Shown here in pieces: positions 1 through 9,054 of a stretch of 56,356 nt of DNA. The stretch covers positions 1-56,356 of the forward strand of contig JAKEEH010000463.1 in NCBI GenBank assembly GCA_022616725.1, written 5' to 3'. The translations under genes were made by a program, and so were the position numbers. Every line of letters begins with the position of its first letter. Position 1 is the first letter of the stretch. Under the pieces are notes generated by a model, which had not been told where the DNA came from, did no database searches, and worked only from the letters and a program-made list of their open reading frames with translations. Source of the stretch: Limisphaerales bacterium (GTDB lineage: Bacteria; Verrucomicrobiota; Verrucomicrobiia; Limisphaerales; JAKEEH01).

Positions 1-262
1 AGTCGAAGCAGTTAAATGGTTAAAATAGTTAAAAATGGCGAGTTGTTGAAACGGGCCGTCGATGCGGGTTGAAGGGTTAAAGCGGTGAAAGGTTGAAGGG
101 CATGAGTCAGTGATCGGTGCTTCAGTGTTTCGGTCGGGCGGTCTTTCAGTAGGTCAGTGATCGGTGAAGTGAGCACGGTGCAGTGACTCGGGCCACCCTG
201 CGCTGAAGCAAGGGTGTTAATAAGAACGTCGTTCGGCATATCGTTTCATTTTTTCTGTTCGC

Positions 263-289
263 CCCGGGCGGTTTTTCGCTCCGCCCGGG
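263..289. repeat. GC-rich inverted repeat (hairpin)
   Basis: Perfect 9-bp arms, cccgggcgg at 263-271 and ccgcccggg at 281-289, with a 9-nt T-rich loop. No T-run follows on either strand, so it is not a standard terminator. It lies just upstream of the first copy of the 42-bp direct repeat. Confidence 0.6.
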
Positions 290-305
290 AGCTGCGTCGG
301 AAAAC

Positions 306-347
306 TTTCCCGACATAAACAGTATAGGGCACGATTTTTCTGGAAAA
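306..347. repeat. 42-bp direct repeat, copy 1
   Basis: Matches 768-809 in the same orientation with 4 differences in 42 bp. The shared core contains tagggcacgattttt. Downstream of each copy is a similar run of GACAAG/GTCC-type short repeats ending in gcaaaatag or acaaaatag, so the repeated unit is really about 100 bp with a diverged second half. Confidence 0.75.
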
Positions 348-548
348 CTGGCAGTGGCGGCTCCTGACGGGTCTTGTCGCGACAAGAGCCGACAAGACCC
401 GACAAAATAGGGCTTGCGTGGGTTGCGCGGGGTTTGGTGGCGTTGTCGGATTTCATAATATCTTTTGAGTTCGTTTGCCGCACCGACAGCGATGCGGACC
501 ACGAAACCTCGCACATGTTTTTGGCGGGAGGGTTCTCAGTGTACGGCG

Positions 549-579
549 TTGCATGCAATTGCATGCAAGTGCGTGCAAC
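549..579. repeat. Nested palindromes (ttgcatgcaa units)
   Basis: The 10-bp palindrome ttgcatgcaa occurs twice head to tail at 549-568, making a 20-bp perfect palindrome. A third, degenerate unit (gtgcgtgcaac) follows to 579. No gene is adjacent. It could be a protein-binding site or part of a dispersed repeat. Confidence 0.6.
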
Positions 580-767
580 GGCGGGTAAAAATAGCCTTTG
601 ACAAAACCGATTTTTGGGCCGGTTTTTCACAGGCTTGAATGGTTAAAGGCGCGAATCGGTGCATCGTTGAATCGTTACATCGGTGATCGTGATCGGTTTG
701 TTGGTGGCGTCAGCAAACGGAGCTGACGCCGGCAGGAGATTGGTTCGGCTGCTGCCCTGGCCGGGAT

Positions 768-809
768 TTTCCCGACACAAACAGCATAGGGCACGATTTT
801 TGGGGAAAA
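768..809. repeat. 42-bp direct repeat, copy 2
   Basis: Second copy of the unit at 306-347, 38 of 42 bases identical. It is followed by tandem gtccggtcct-like units (about 826-846) where copy 1 has gacaagacccgac-like units. The two copies lie 462 bp apart in non-coding DNA. Confidence 0.75.
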
Positions 810-1014
810 GGCGAATGTCCGATCCTGTCCGGTCCTGTCCGGTCAGACGCGGGCAAAATAGTTGTTGCGTATTTTGGGGAAAAACACGTGAAAACACGTG
901 AGCAGTTGAAGGGTTGAAGAGTTGAAGCGGTGACGAGTGAACCGGTGATCGGAAATTCATTGTGAGAATCGCTCCAGCGATTAGCCTTTCCTTCGATCAT
1001 TCGCGTCGCCGCTT

Positions 1015-2277
1015 ATGAAAAACAATTTCCTCTTCGAACATCAGGAGTTAACGCGCCGATATTTCCTTCGCCTCGGCGTCGTGGGTGCCGCCACCATGGG
1101 GTTTTGGCCATTAAGCGGCGCGCCCGGTGATCCGGGGCCCGAAGCGTCCGGAAATCATCTTGCCCCGCCCGATCTCGAACCGTACTTCACTCCACAGGAC
1201 AAATTCCGCGATGTCTCGCGCGGCAAGCCTCTGCCACATTCCTTGCCCGACGATAAAAAGCGCGAGGTCGGTCTCACTCGTGAAACCTGGAAACTGGAGG
1301 TCATCTCCGATCCCGACCGCCCGGCTTCCATTCGCAACCCGCTAACAAAGAAGGACGGCACCGCGCTCGATTTCCCCGGTCTCCTCAAGCTGGGCGAAAA
1401 ACATTCCGTCCGTTTCGCCAAGTCCATGACCTGCCTGAACATTGGCTGCCCGCTTGGCACAGGAATTTGGGAAGGGGTGCCCCTGCGCGAACTCGTCTGG
1501 CTCACTCAACCGCGTGAGAACCTGCGCCGCGTTTTTTACCACGGCTACCATAACGACGATCCGCAGCAGATGTTCCGCAGCTCCCTGCCGATCGACCGCG
1601 TGCTGGAAGATCCATTCGACCTCCCGCCGGTCATCTTGTGCTACAAGCTCAACGGCCAATGGCTCGAGAGCGAGCGGGGCGGTCCGGTCCGCATGGTCGT
1701 GCCGGAGGCCTACGGCTTCAAATCCATCAAGTGGCTCACGCGCATCCTGCTCACAAACCTCTATCACGCCAACGACACTTACGCCGACGGCAACAACGAC
1801 GTGGACAGCGCGCTCAAAACCTTCGCCGCGACACTCTCTGTCCCCGGCAACGTCAAACCCAACCAACCGATCCCCATTACTGGCTACGCCCAGGTCGGCA
1901 TCTCCGGCCTCTCCAAAGTTCAGATCTGGATTCAATCCAACGCCGCCCAACGCCCGCCCCGCGACAAATACTTTGCGACGGCACCGTGGACCGACGCTCA
2001 AATCCTACCGCCACCGAAACATTGGGGCGCTCTGGCAGATGAAAGGATTCTGAAGAGCACGATCGGCTTTGACCCGGCGACCGGCCAACCGCTTGCGTGG
2101 CCGATGCGACTGACGAGAGTTCATTGGGCGGCTCTCCTGCCCGGTCTTCCGCCGGGCGAGTACACCTTGCGCAGCCGCACGATCGACGGCAAAGGCGTCG
2201 CTCAACCTTTGCCCCGCCCCTTCCAAAAGTCCGGCCACTCCGCGATCGAATCCGTGGACATTACCGTGAAGGCGTAA
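1015..2277 (+). CDS. Tat-exported molybdopterin oxidoreductase (sulfite oxidase/YedY-like)
   Basis: A 420-aa protein of the sulfite-oxidase molybdopterin-binding fold, expected to act in the periplasm. The N-terminus has a twin-arginine signal (TRRYFLRLG, residues 13-21) followed by a hydrophobic stretch. The likely molybdenum-ligand region is KSMTCLNIGCPLG (Cys140 and Cys145), followed by WEGVPLRELVW, a typical family segment. Further conserved-looking parts are the GGPVRMVVPEAYG region and an Ig-like C-terminal dimerisation part. A cytochrome or heme partner is not adjacent, so the electron acceptor and substrate are unknown. The last ~64 coding bases occur again at 4739-4805. RNase R follows 103 bp downstream on the same strand. 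Confidence 0.85.
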   Translation: MKNNFLFEHQELTRRYFLRLGVVGAATMGFWPLSGAPGDPGPEASGNHLAPPDLEPYFTPQDKFRDVSRGKPLPHSLPDDKKREVGLTRETWKLEVISDPDRPASIRNPLTKKDGTALDFPGLLKLGEKHSVRFAKSMTCLNIGCPLGTGIWEGVPLRELVWLTQPRENLRRVFYHGYHNDDPQQMFRSSLPIDRVLEDPFDLPPVILCYKLNGQWLESERGGPVRMVVPEAYGFKSIKWLTRILLTNLYHANDTYADGNNDVDSALKTFAATLSVPGNVKPNQPIPITGYAQVGISGLSKVQIWIQSNAAQRPPRDKYFATAPWTDAQILPPPKHWGALADERILKSTIGFDPATGQPLAWPMRLTRVHWAALLPGLPPGEYTLRSRTIDGKGVAQPLPRPFQKSGHSAIESVDITVKA

Positions 2278-2280
2278 GCG
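2211..2280 (+). repeat. Duplicated 3' end of molybdoenzyme gene, functional copy
   Basis: These 70 bp, covering the last 22 codons, the stop and 3 further bases, recur at 4739-4808 with 5 mismatches. The homology stops abruptly just after the stop codon. RNase R lies between the two copies. Confidence 0.85.
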
Positions 2281-2380
2281 CGCCAGAAACCAGATTTGAG
2301 CGATCCGGGGAGATCGCGAAAGACTCGAGTAGAAACGAATCGGCTTCCACCAACTCGCTTCCCCCGTTAGTGTTCCTCCG

Positions 2381-4519
2381 GTGAGGGATAACCTTTTGAA
2401 ACTTTTAGGCCGCAGCGATTACGTGCCGGCGAATGTGCCCCAGTTGCTCCGGCTGCTGCGCCTGAGGCCCAACCAGCAGCAGGAACTCCAGCACGTTCTC
2501 CGCGAACTCGAACATGGCGGCACAATCGCCCGCATCAAAGGCAATCGTTACATCCGTCCCCGCGAGGCCGACCTCATTCCGGGACGCATTCGCATCAACC
2601 GCCAGGGAAAAGGAATCCTGCTCCCGGATGACGCCGATCTCAAGGAGATCACCATTCCCGAAAGCGCCACCTCCACTGCTCTGCACGAGGATCACGTGCT
2701 CGTGCGCCGTGACGTTCGGCCCCGCGGCGCGCGCGCGCATGCGCCCGAGGACAACACCGGAAAAGTCATCCGCGTTTTGGCCCGGCGGCGCACCCAAATT
2801 GTCGGCACCCTCCAGCGCAGCCGCCAATTCCTCTACGTTATCCCGGATGACCCTCGCGTTCCGCACGACATTTATGTGCCCGAACCGCGTGACGTGGGCC
2901 GGCCCGCTCACGTTGGTGACAAGGTAGTCGTCGAACTGCGCGACTGGCAGTCGCGCCACACCAGTCCCGAAGGTGAAATCATCGAGGTGCTCGGTGCGCC
3001 CGATGCCGAAGGCGTGGACATGCTGTCGGTCCTGCGCCAATACGACCTGCCGCTCCATTTTCCAAAACCGGCCCTCCATGAAGCCCGTTCCTTTGGCGCT
3101 GCGGTGCGCCCGCACGAACTGGCCGGACGCGAAGATTGCCGGGCTCACCGCGTCATCACTATCGATCCCGACGATGCGAAGGATTTTGATGACGCCATCT
3201 GCCTCCAGCGCGTTTCGCGCGACCAATGGAAACTTTGGGTCCACATCGCGGACGTGTCGCACTACGTCAAGCCGGGCAGACCGCTCGATCTTGAAGCTCG
3301 CAAACGCGGCAACTCCACCTACCTCGTGGACCGCGTCATCCCCATGCTCCCCGAGGCCCTCAGCAACGAACTCTGCTCGCTCAAGCCGGACACCAATCGC
3401 CTCACCAAATGCGTTGAGTTCCTCCTCTCGAACGATGGCCGCGTGCTGGCGCGCCGGTTTTACTCCGCCGTCATCCACTCGCAACGCCGCTTCGCTTACC
3501 CGGAAGTGCTCGCCATTCTCCAGCGCAAACCCTCCGGGCCTATCGAGCAGATGATCCACCACGCCAATGACCTCGCCCAACGCATTCGTCGCCTGCGTTT
3601 CAAGGCCGGTTCTCTCGACCTCGATTTCCCGGAAATGAAAATTCGTCTCGATGAACGCGGCCGCGTCGCCCGGATCGAGAAAGTCGAGAACGACATTTCC
3701 CATCAATTGATCGAGGAATATATGCTCCTGGCCAACGAGGCCGTCGCGACCCGCCTCCTCGCCCTGAATCGTTCTGCGATCTTCCGTGTCCACGAGCCTC
3801 CTGACGAGCGGCGCTTGCAGGAGTTTCGCGAAGACGTATTAAGTCACAATATTCCGTGCGGGAACCTCAGCCGGCGCAGCGAGGTACAGAAGCTTCTCGA
3901 AAAGCTTGGCACGCTGCCCATCGGCCCCGCGCTAAAAATCGGCTTTCTCAAATCCCTCATGCGCGCCCGCTACGCCGTCGAACCGCTCGGCCATTACGGT
4001 TTGGCCAAGGGCAAATACACCCACTTCACGTCGCCCATCCGCCGCTATGCCGATCTCGTCGTCCACCGCGTTTTGTTCGGCCAGGACAAGGCTTTCGGCC
4101 AGCAGCTTCGCGAGACGGCTGATCACATTTCCGATACCGAACGCAATTCCGCGGATGCCGAACGCGACAGCAAAGACGTGAAACTCTTCGCGTTCCTCAA
4201 TGCGCAACTCGCGTCCGGCCGGCCGCAGTCTTATCCCGCGCTTGTCATCGATGTGCGCAATTTCGGTTTCTTCGTCGATGTCCCCGGCCTGGCCATGAGC
4301 GGCCTTGTCCCTTTGTCATCGCTCGTCGATGACTTCTTTGTTTTCGAACCGGCGCGCAACCACCTTGTGGGCCGCCGCACCCGCCGCATCATCCGCCTGG
4401 GCGACCGCGTCGAAGTCCAGGTCGCCAAAGTGGACACGTTCAAAAAACAGGTCGAGTTCCGCCTCACCACCGCGCCCGCTGCAACCCCCAAACGCCGCAA
4501 AGGCCCCTTTTCAAGATGA
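2381..4519 (+). CDS. rnr: Ribonuclease R (RNB family 3'-5' exoribonuclease)
   Basis: A 712-aa RNase II/R-family exoribonuclease that degrades structured RNA from the 3' end in the cytoplasm. Order: N-terminal winged-helix-like segment (about 1-60), OB/cold-shock-like domains, the RNB catalytic domain from about residue 230, and a C-terminal S1 domain (roughly 615-700) with a basic tail. The catalytic acidic cluster DPDDAKDFDDA is at 262-272. The start is GTG at 2381, the first codon giving a full winged-helix N-terminus. It is somewhat shorter than the 813-aa E. coli enzyme, mainly at the ends, as is common outside Proteobacteria. It lies between the two copies of the upstream gene's 3' end, which raises the question of how it arrived there. 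Confidence 0.93.
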   Translation: MRDNLLKLLGRSDYVPANVPQLLRLLRLRPNQQQELQHVLRELEHGGTIARIKGNRYIRPREADLIPGRIRINRQGKGILLPDDADLKEITIPESATSTALHEDHVLVRRDVRPRGARAHAPEDNTGKVIRVLARRRTQIVGTLQRSRQFLYVIPDDPRVPHDIYVPEPRDVGRPAHVGDKVVVELRDWQSRHTSPEGEIIEVLGAPDAEGVDMLSVLRQYDLPLHFPKPALHEARSFGAAVRPHELAGREDCRAHRVITIDPDDAKDFDDAICLQRVSRDQWKLWVHIADVSHYVKPGRPLDLEARKRGNSTYLVDRVIPMLPEALSNELCSLKPDTNRLTKCVEFLLSNDGRVLARRFYSAVIHSQRRFAYPEVLAILQRKPSGPIEQMIHHANDLAQRIRRLRFKAGSLDLDFPEMKIRLDERGRVARIEKVENDISHQLIEEYMLLANEAVATRLLALNRSAIFRVHEPPDERRLQEFREDVLSHNIPCGNLSRRSEVQKLLEKLGTLPIGPALKIGFLKSLMRARYAVEPLGHYGLAKGKYTHFTSPIRRYADLVVHRVLFGQDKAFGQQLRETADHISDTERNSADAERDSKDVKLFAFLNAQLASGRPQSYPALVIDVRNFGFFVDVPGLAMSGLVPLSSLVDDFFVFEPARNHLVGRRTRRIIRLGDRVEVQVAKVDTFKKQVEFRLTTAPAATPKRRKGPFSR

Positions 4520-4915
4520 CCATCAAATCCGGCGGCGCTCTCGATTCTCATTCACCGATTGAACTCTCCATTTAACTGCGGGCGTCGGCTGCAACCCGCC
4601 CTCAACAAGGCGGCCCCACTCTTTGAACTCTGCACTTTGTACCTTGCACTCCCCACTGGGCCCTCAACCTCAACCATCAACTCTCAACTCGAGATCGCCC
4701 GCCGTCCGTTCCCGCCGTGGTGTGCTGCGCATTCCCAAGCCCCGCCCCTTCCAAAAGTCCGGCCACTCCGCAATCGAATCAATGGACATTAGCGTGAAGG
4801 CATAAGCGTTCTACGCCTTTCAAATCTCAAATGTTCGGCAAAGACCGGCTCCTCGGCCGCGACGAATTCATTCACATGGGCGCCACGCCAAAGCCGTGAT
4901 GGCGCGGCTCCGTTG
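4520..4915. other. Intergenic region with dispersed-repeat phrases
   Basis: About 400 bp between RNase R and the convergent RNase HI. It contains 'aactctgcactttg' phrases at 4625-4660, similar to those near 49690-49745, and the duplicated gene end at 4739-4808. Nothing else looks coding. Confidence 0.6.
4739..4808 (+). pseudogene. Gene-end remnant of the molybdoenzyme
   Basis: The segment encodes PRPFQKSGHSAIES in the same frame as the end of the gene at 1015-2277 and ends in the same stop context. It has 65/70 identical bases, and the two amino-acid changes are conservative (V to M, T to S). No homologous sequence precedes it, so only the last 22 codons exist here. It is a gene-end duplicate, not a gene. 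Confidence 0.8.
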
Positions 4916-5611
4916 CTACAACAACGACGGCCCTTGCTCTACGAACCGTTTGGCTTCTTCCACCGTGTAGGTGGTCTTGCAGTTCGGATTCGGACACAAG
5001 AGGTAATACTCGTAATAAAAGTTGTGCTTCGGCTTCTTGCGCGGCGTCTGCTTGATGACCGGAGTTGAACACTTCCGGCATGGTTCGCCTTCCTGCAAAG
5101 CAGGCCGTACGTCCTCGCTTTCCGGTTTGTTCTCGTAGCCTTCATCCGCCGGAAGATTGGACTGGCGCAACGCAGCCATCGAGAGTTGATCGCAACACTC
5201 ATTTTCCAGATTCCCTGCGTGTCCCCTAACCCAGCGGAATTCCACCTGATGCATTTCGCACAACTGGTCGAGCCTCCGCCAAAGATCAACATTCTCCGGC
5301 CGTTCCGTGTTGGTGCGCCACCAATCCTTCTTCTTCCACGCCACAACCCAGCCTTCCATCATCGCTTTCACCAGATACTGCGAATCGCTGTAAACCGTGA
5401 CCTTGCACGGCTGCTTCAACAATTCCAGCCCAGCAATGGCCGCATAGATTTCCATCCGGTTGTTCGTGGTCTTCCGAAATCCGCCACTGATCTCCGCGCG
5501 TTTCCTGGGATGCAACAACACCACGCCATAACCGCCCGGCCCCGGATTAGGTTCGCATCCGCCATCCGTGTAAATCTCGACGTGTGATATCGACTCCTGG
5601 CTCATGCTCAT
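4916..5611 (-). CDS. rnhA: Ribonuclease HI with Cys-rich C-terminal extension
   Basis: A 231-aa RNase HI that cleaves the RNA strand of RNA-DNA hybrids. The four metal-binding acidic residues are visible in order: YTDGG (Asp), NNRMEI (Glu), YSDSQYL (Asp) and ENECCDQL (Asp). The RNase H fold ends near residue 160. After it comes a ~70-aa extension with CRKC and CPNPNC motifs about 26 residues apart, which looks like a zinc ribbon and is absent from E. coli RnhA (155 aa). The ATG lies 10 nt after the stop of the nuclease gene at 5622-6668, so it is probably cotranscribed with the methyltransferase-nuclease pair. Confidence 0.9.
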   Translation of the reverse strand: MSMSQESISHVEIYTDGGCEPNPGPGGYGVVLLHPRKRAEISGGFRKTTNNRMEIYAAIAGLELLKQPCKVTVYSDSQYLVKAMMEGWVVAWKKKDWWRTNTERPENVDLWRRLDQLCEMHQVEFRWVRGHAGNLENECCDQLSMAALRQSNLPADEGYENKPESEDVRPALQEGEPCRKCSTPVIKQTPRKKPKHNFYYEYYLLCPNPNCKTTYTVEEAKRFVEQGPSLL

Positions 5612-5621
5612 TCGTAGTCAG

Positions 5622-6668
5622 TCATTTCGCCGGCCGAAATTCTTTCAGCTTCGAGCAATCAACGAGTCGGTCAAGTGTCTTAAGTGTGAAAACTTTTCCT
5701 CGCGTCGCCAGCAAGAGCTTTTTCATGTCTTCGCGCCGAATTCCAAATCCCCGCCCTGCGATACATGCGATAACCTGAAACTTCGGCTCGTCTCCCTGAA
5801 TGGCGGCCATGCTCAACGCGCCAAGATGCTGGATGCGCGTGACTTTGTCTCGAGCCGTGCCGTCGTCTTCAGTGATTTTGGCTTCAATAACGACCTTCGG
5901 ATTGAACTCGTCTGGTACAATGAAGTCGGGCGCTTGATCAAAGCCGGAAATTCGTTCCGCCCGCCGCGTCTTTCTGAAGCTGATCGTACTTCGCGCTAAG
6001 ATTTCCTCAACAGCCGATTCCATTACATCGCCAACCAACTCACTGACAGAGTCGCGATGGCCAGCAAAAGGGCGTCCGAGAAACCGCTCGTACAGGAGCA
6101 TCGCGTATGGTACGCCCATGCCGGCTAGGTTCCGGACGGCAATCAATCCACCAACGGTGTCAGCCTTCTGAAGCCGATGGATGCTGCCGGCGGGAACAGT
6201 CGGACAGCCCTCTTCGAGCAGTTCGCAGGCGGTTTCGATCATCGCCGCGATCCGCATCTTTACTTCGCCTTGCGGGCGCAAGGGCCTCAGTGGTTCCATT
6301 CGAATGCGTCTGTCCAACGTGCGAGCGAATCCCTGTAGGACGGCCACCTGCTTTCTTTGAGTCGTGACGTACGCCCATTCCGGTGGCGTAAACCCAAGCA
6401 TCGTTCGCAGCACGATGAAACAAATCGGAGTGCTGCTGACGAGTTCGATCAATTTCTGCTTGGGGAGGGAGGCAAAGCCTTCGGTGGTTCTCTTCAAAGC
6501 TTCGTAACCGGCTTCGAAGTCGGGATACTCAACGAAGCCGCCGCCCTTGGGGAGCACAAGAAACTCAGAGGCCAGGCTGGAAAACACCGCATCCACGAAC
6601 TGGTCAGGAGCAGCAAGGATCTCCGCGAAGTCGGCCTCAAAAGGCAACCTCATCAGTTCCCTTTCCAT
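5622..6668 (-). CDS. Putative PD-(D/E)XK nuclease, restriction partner of the methyltransferase
   Basis: A 348-aa protein not recognised as a named restriction enzyme. The C-terminal third has a recognisable nuclease core: PD at 247-248, then VVIEAK with Glu262 and Lys264, i.e. PD-X13-E-A-K, preceded by an acidic helix (VGDVMESAVEEIL) that could supply the first conserved Glu. Residues 1-200 are mostly helical with no motif I know. The start overlaps the 3' end of the methyltransferase gene by 32 bp, which implies translational coupling. The pairing suggests a type II-like restriction-modification unit. The nuclease assignment rests on the motif and the context; specificity is unknown. Confidence 0.65.
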   Translation of the reverse strand: MERELMRLPFEADFAEILAAPDQFVDAVFSSLASEFLVLPKGGGFVEYPDFEAGYEALKRTTEGFASLPKQKLIELVSSTPICFIVLRTMLGFTPPEWAYVTTQRKQVAVLQGFARTLDRRIRMEPLRPLRPQGEVKMRIAAMIETACELLEEGCPTVPAGSIHRLQKADTVGGLIAVRNLAGMGVPYAMLLYERFLGRPFAGHRDSVSELVGDVMESAVEEILARSTISFRKTRRAERISGFDQAPDFIVPDEFNPKVVIEAKITEDDGTARDKVTRIQHLGALSMAAIQGDEPKFQVIACIAGRGFGIRREDMKKLLLATRGKVFTLKTLDRLVDCSKLKEFRPAK

Positions 6669-8841
6669 ATTTGACGGCAGATTCGGAGAGTTCCCAACAC
6701 TGGTTCCGACTGGCCCGCGTGAACTTCTCGCCGAGTTCGTTCAACACTGCTGCCGGACCGCCGAACTTCTCGATCCATGACATCACCAGCTTTAGGCGTT
6801 CAGAGATACAGTGTTTGACGCTCCATTTAGCTTTCAAGTTCCATACGGCAAGCCGCACGAGATGCCCATAGGTGATGCAACGCAGATCCCCTTGTGTAGG
6901 TCCTAGACCAGCTTCAACGAGTTTGCTGGCGTCATCGTGGATCAGATCTGCCAATTCTTTAGCATTCATCGCCAACCAGCGACGAGGAAATCGGCCAGTC
7001 GCGCGGCACACGAACACGGTGTCCACGATGGATGAAGTGGTGCCATTGATGTGAATGGAAGCCCCCATTTCGGCGGGGCACGGAAGGGATGCCGAGCAGA
7101 CCAGGGAAGCATCAAGAATGGCAACGGCTACCGGTACGTAAGCTTCCATATTATTGTGGTGAAATGTGAACACGAACGGCCCACCGCGCTTGAGAACGGT
7201 AGCTGCCCGCTTGAAAGCGTCGGAGAGGCCCTCCGCAAAATGTTCAAGGTCTCGCCCCATGCTGATGTTTCCAGTGAGTTCGTTGATGTGGCGTGTTGAC
7301 CCCTTTGTGAACTCGGGGTGAGATTGGCCGACCAATCCACGAAGCCACACGTAACAGAAATCCATTAGCTCAGCGTACTGGACGTTTCCAAAATAGGGCG
7401 GGTCGGTCAGGACAGCGTCAAACGAATCGCCGTTGAACCGTGCTTTGGCAGCATCCTCACACCGGAGACGAACTTCTCGAACGGCTGCTTCTGAGTTGCC
7501 ATTGCGATGTTCGCCGATCCATTCACTCTCGATTGGGATCTCTTTCTTTCGATGGCCCGTTTGTTGAACCTCAAAAGGATGCTCACAGTACCGTTTCGCT
7601 TTGGCGAATTTCCCAACGATGTTCAGCCAACCGCCGCTGCCGATGGGGCCGGACTTCCGAGGACTCGAAACGCCGAGAAGATTAGATTCGCATTGGATAA
7701 GGCTAACCGGAAAGCCGTGGACCGAGAAGATGTCCATCGACTTGAGAGCCATCGTGTCATATCGGCAGTGCATGTTTTGGTAGCGCAGCAGGTCGGAGAG
7801 ATTGGTCGCCAGCGCTTCCTGAAGAGATCTGTCACGAACGATCCGAATCGCGCGGCAGCTCAATTCCAACCCAAGGAGCTGTCGGGCATTGAACAGTTCG
7901 CGGTAGTAATGATAGCCCCAGCGGTGTAATCGCTCAGTCTCATCACCAGCGGGGATTTCTTCGTCAGGCACGTGTCGAATCTTCGCTTTTGCGAGTCGTC
8001 TCTCGGCTTGATGATATTTTTCGATGTCGTCCGCGTCCGGTTTCTTGAAAAGCCGCCCAGGTGTTTTCGAGAAACACTCCTCGCAATAATACTCAATGGC
8101 GAAAAGCCGGTGCCGAGGCGCAATGCCTGATGGATAGCTGTTCGACACGCCGCAGTGGCAGCACTTAACCCGGTTGTGCCGTGCCGTGAACTCCGTGCTG
8201 AACTCACCTCCGCAGTGTGAGCATGACTTGGGCTGCTTTCGCGATTTGCTGTCGTAGAGTTCTCCACATTTTCGGCACACGAACACATTCGTTGGATGGC
8301 GCACGTCCTCGGAAAGCATGTAATTCGGAAACAAATCAATCCGTTGCTCACATCTGGTGCACTGCACTGTCTTTACCCAAAGGAAGTATTTCACCTTCGC
8401 GTCGCTCGAGTGACAGAGCTTGCACTGAGTTCGGTACAAATCGCCCACTTCCTGTTCCAGTTCGTCGCGCAGCCGATTTGCTGCGCCCACGTAAGCCGCA
8501 ACGTCCAATGCACCGAGTTCCTGCCGAACGATCCACCATGACATCGGGTTAACATCAAGTCCGGTCACACCGCAGCCGGTCCGATTTGCCTCAATCAATG
8601 TCGTCCCACCACCCATAAATGGGTCGAGGACCCGGATTTGTGGAAACGAGTGCCCCTGGTAAAATGTCTGCCGCAGTGGCTCATGGGTGAACTCGGAAAG
8701 AAGCACGGCCCGAAACAGTGTTCCCGGCCGGCGAGCGAACCACTTATGAACGGCGATCACAGGCCGGTAATTCTGTTGGATTTGCTTTTCACGGAGGGCG
8801 AGCTCAGCAACAAACGGTACATCGAAATCGCGTTCAATCAT
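6637..8841 (-). CDS. Zinc-ribbon DNA methyltransferase (amino-methylating, DPPY type)
   Basis: A 734-aa predicted DNA amino-methyltransferase (N6-adenine or N4-cytosine). An N-terminal block with HKWFARRPG (residues 32-40), reminiscent of DUF1156-type adenine methylases, precedes the SAM-binding LDPFMGGGTTL (about 72-82). The catalytic DPPY is at 480-483, within LTDPPYFGNVQYAELMDFCY. Between them (about 140-260) are several CxxC pairs (CKLC, CTRC, CRKC, CSHC, CCHC, CEEC), i.e. stacked zinc ribbons that may read DNA. Motif order (I, long insert, IV) resembles the alpha class. The ATG at 8841 has an AAGGTG upstream. First gene of a likely operon with the nuclease and RNase HI. Confidence 0.82.
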   Translation of the reverse strand: MIERDFDVPFVAELALREKQIQQNYRPVIAVHKWFARRPGTLFRAVLLSEFTHEPLRQTFYQGHSFPQIRVLDPFMGGGTTLIEANRTGCGVTGLDVNPMSWWIVRQELGALDVAAYVGAANRLRDELEQEVGDLYRTQCKLCHSSDAKVKYFLWVKTVQCTRCEQRIDLFPNYMLSEDVRHPTNVFVCRKCGELYDSKSRKQPKSCSHCGGEFSTEFTARHNRVKCCHCGVSNSYPSGIAPRHRLFAIEYYCEECFSKTPGRLFKKPDADDIEKYHQAERRLAKAKIRHVPDEEIPAGDETERLHRWGYHYYRELFNARQLLGLELSCRAIRIVRDRSLQEALATNLSDLLRYQNMHCRYDTMALKSMDIFSVHGFPVSLIQCESNLLGVSSPRKSGPIGSGGWLNIVGKFAKAKRYCEHPFEVQQTGHRKKEIPIESEWIGEHRNGNSEAAVREVRLRCEDAAKARFNGDSFDAVLTDPPYFGNVQYAELMDFCYVWLRGLVGQSHPEFTKGSTRHINELTGNISMGRDLEHFAEGLSDAFKRAATVLKRGGPFVFTFHHNNMEAYVPVAVAILDASLVCSASLPCPAEMGASIHINGTTSSIVDTVFVCRATGRFPRRWLAMNAKELADLIHDDASKLVEAGLGPTQGDLRCITYGHLVRLAVWNLKAKWSVKHCISERLKLVMSWIEKFGGPAAVLNELGEKFTRASRNQCWELSESAVKYGKGTDEVAF

Positions 8842-9054
8842 TCCTGCGTCACCTTAAGGCGTCAATAGAGGCCCGGGCAAGCTAAGTCGTTTGAGTGCAG
8901 TGCAAAGTGCACCCGGCGAATGAGTCTTTCTCTAAGAATGCGACAGCGCAAACAGCGATAGAAAATTTCAGGCAATGAAATTCCATTTTGCGAAATGCCC
9001 ACACCGAGCCGCAGAAGCAAACATCTGAAAGGGTTTTGAATTTGCGCGGATCAG

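Larger units (their letters stand above)
1..1014. other. Repeat-rich non-coding region
   Basis: About 1 kb with no convincing gene; the short open frames have no family resemblance. The DNA is built from degenerate short phrases of the type gttgaagggttaaag and gtgatcggtg, plus hairpins and a long direct repeat listed separately. The first gene downstream starts at 1015. No clear -35/-10 pair was found directly in front of it. Confidence 0.6.

Noticed and set aside
263..289. Rho-independent terminator
   Set aside because: No T-run follows the stem on either strand.
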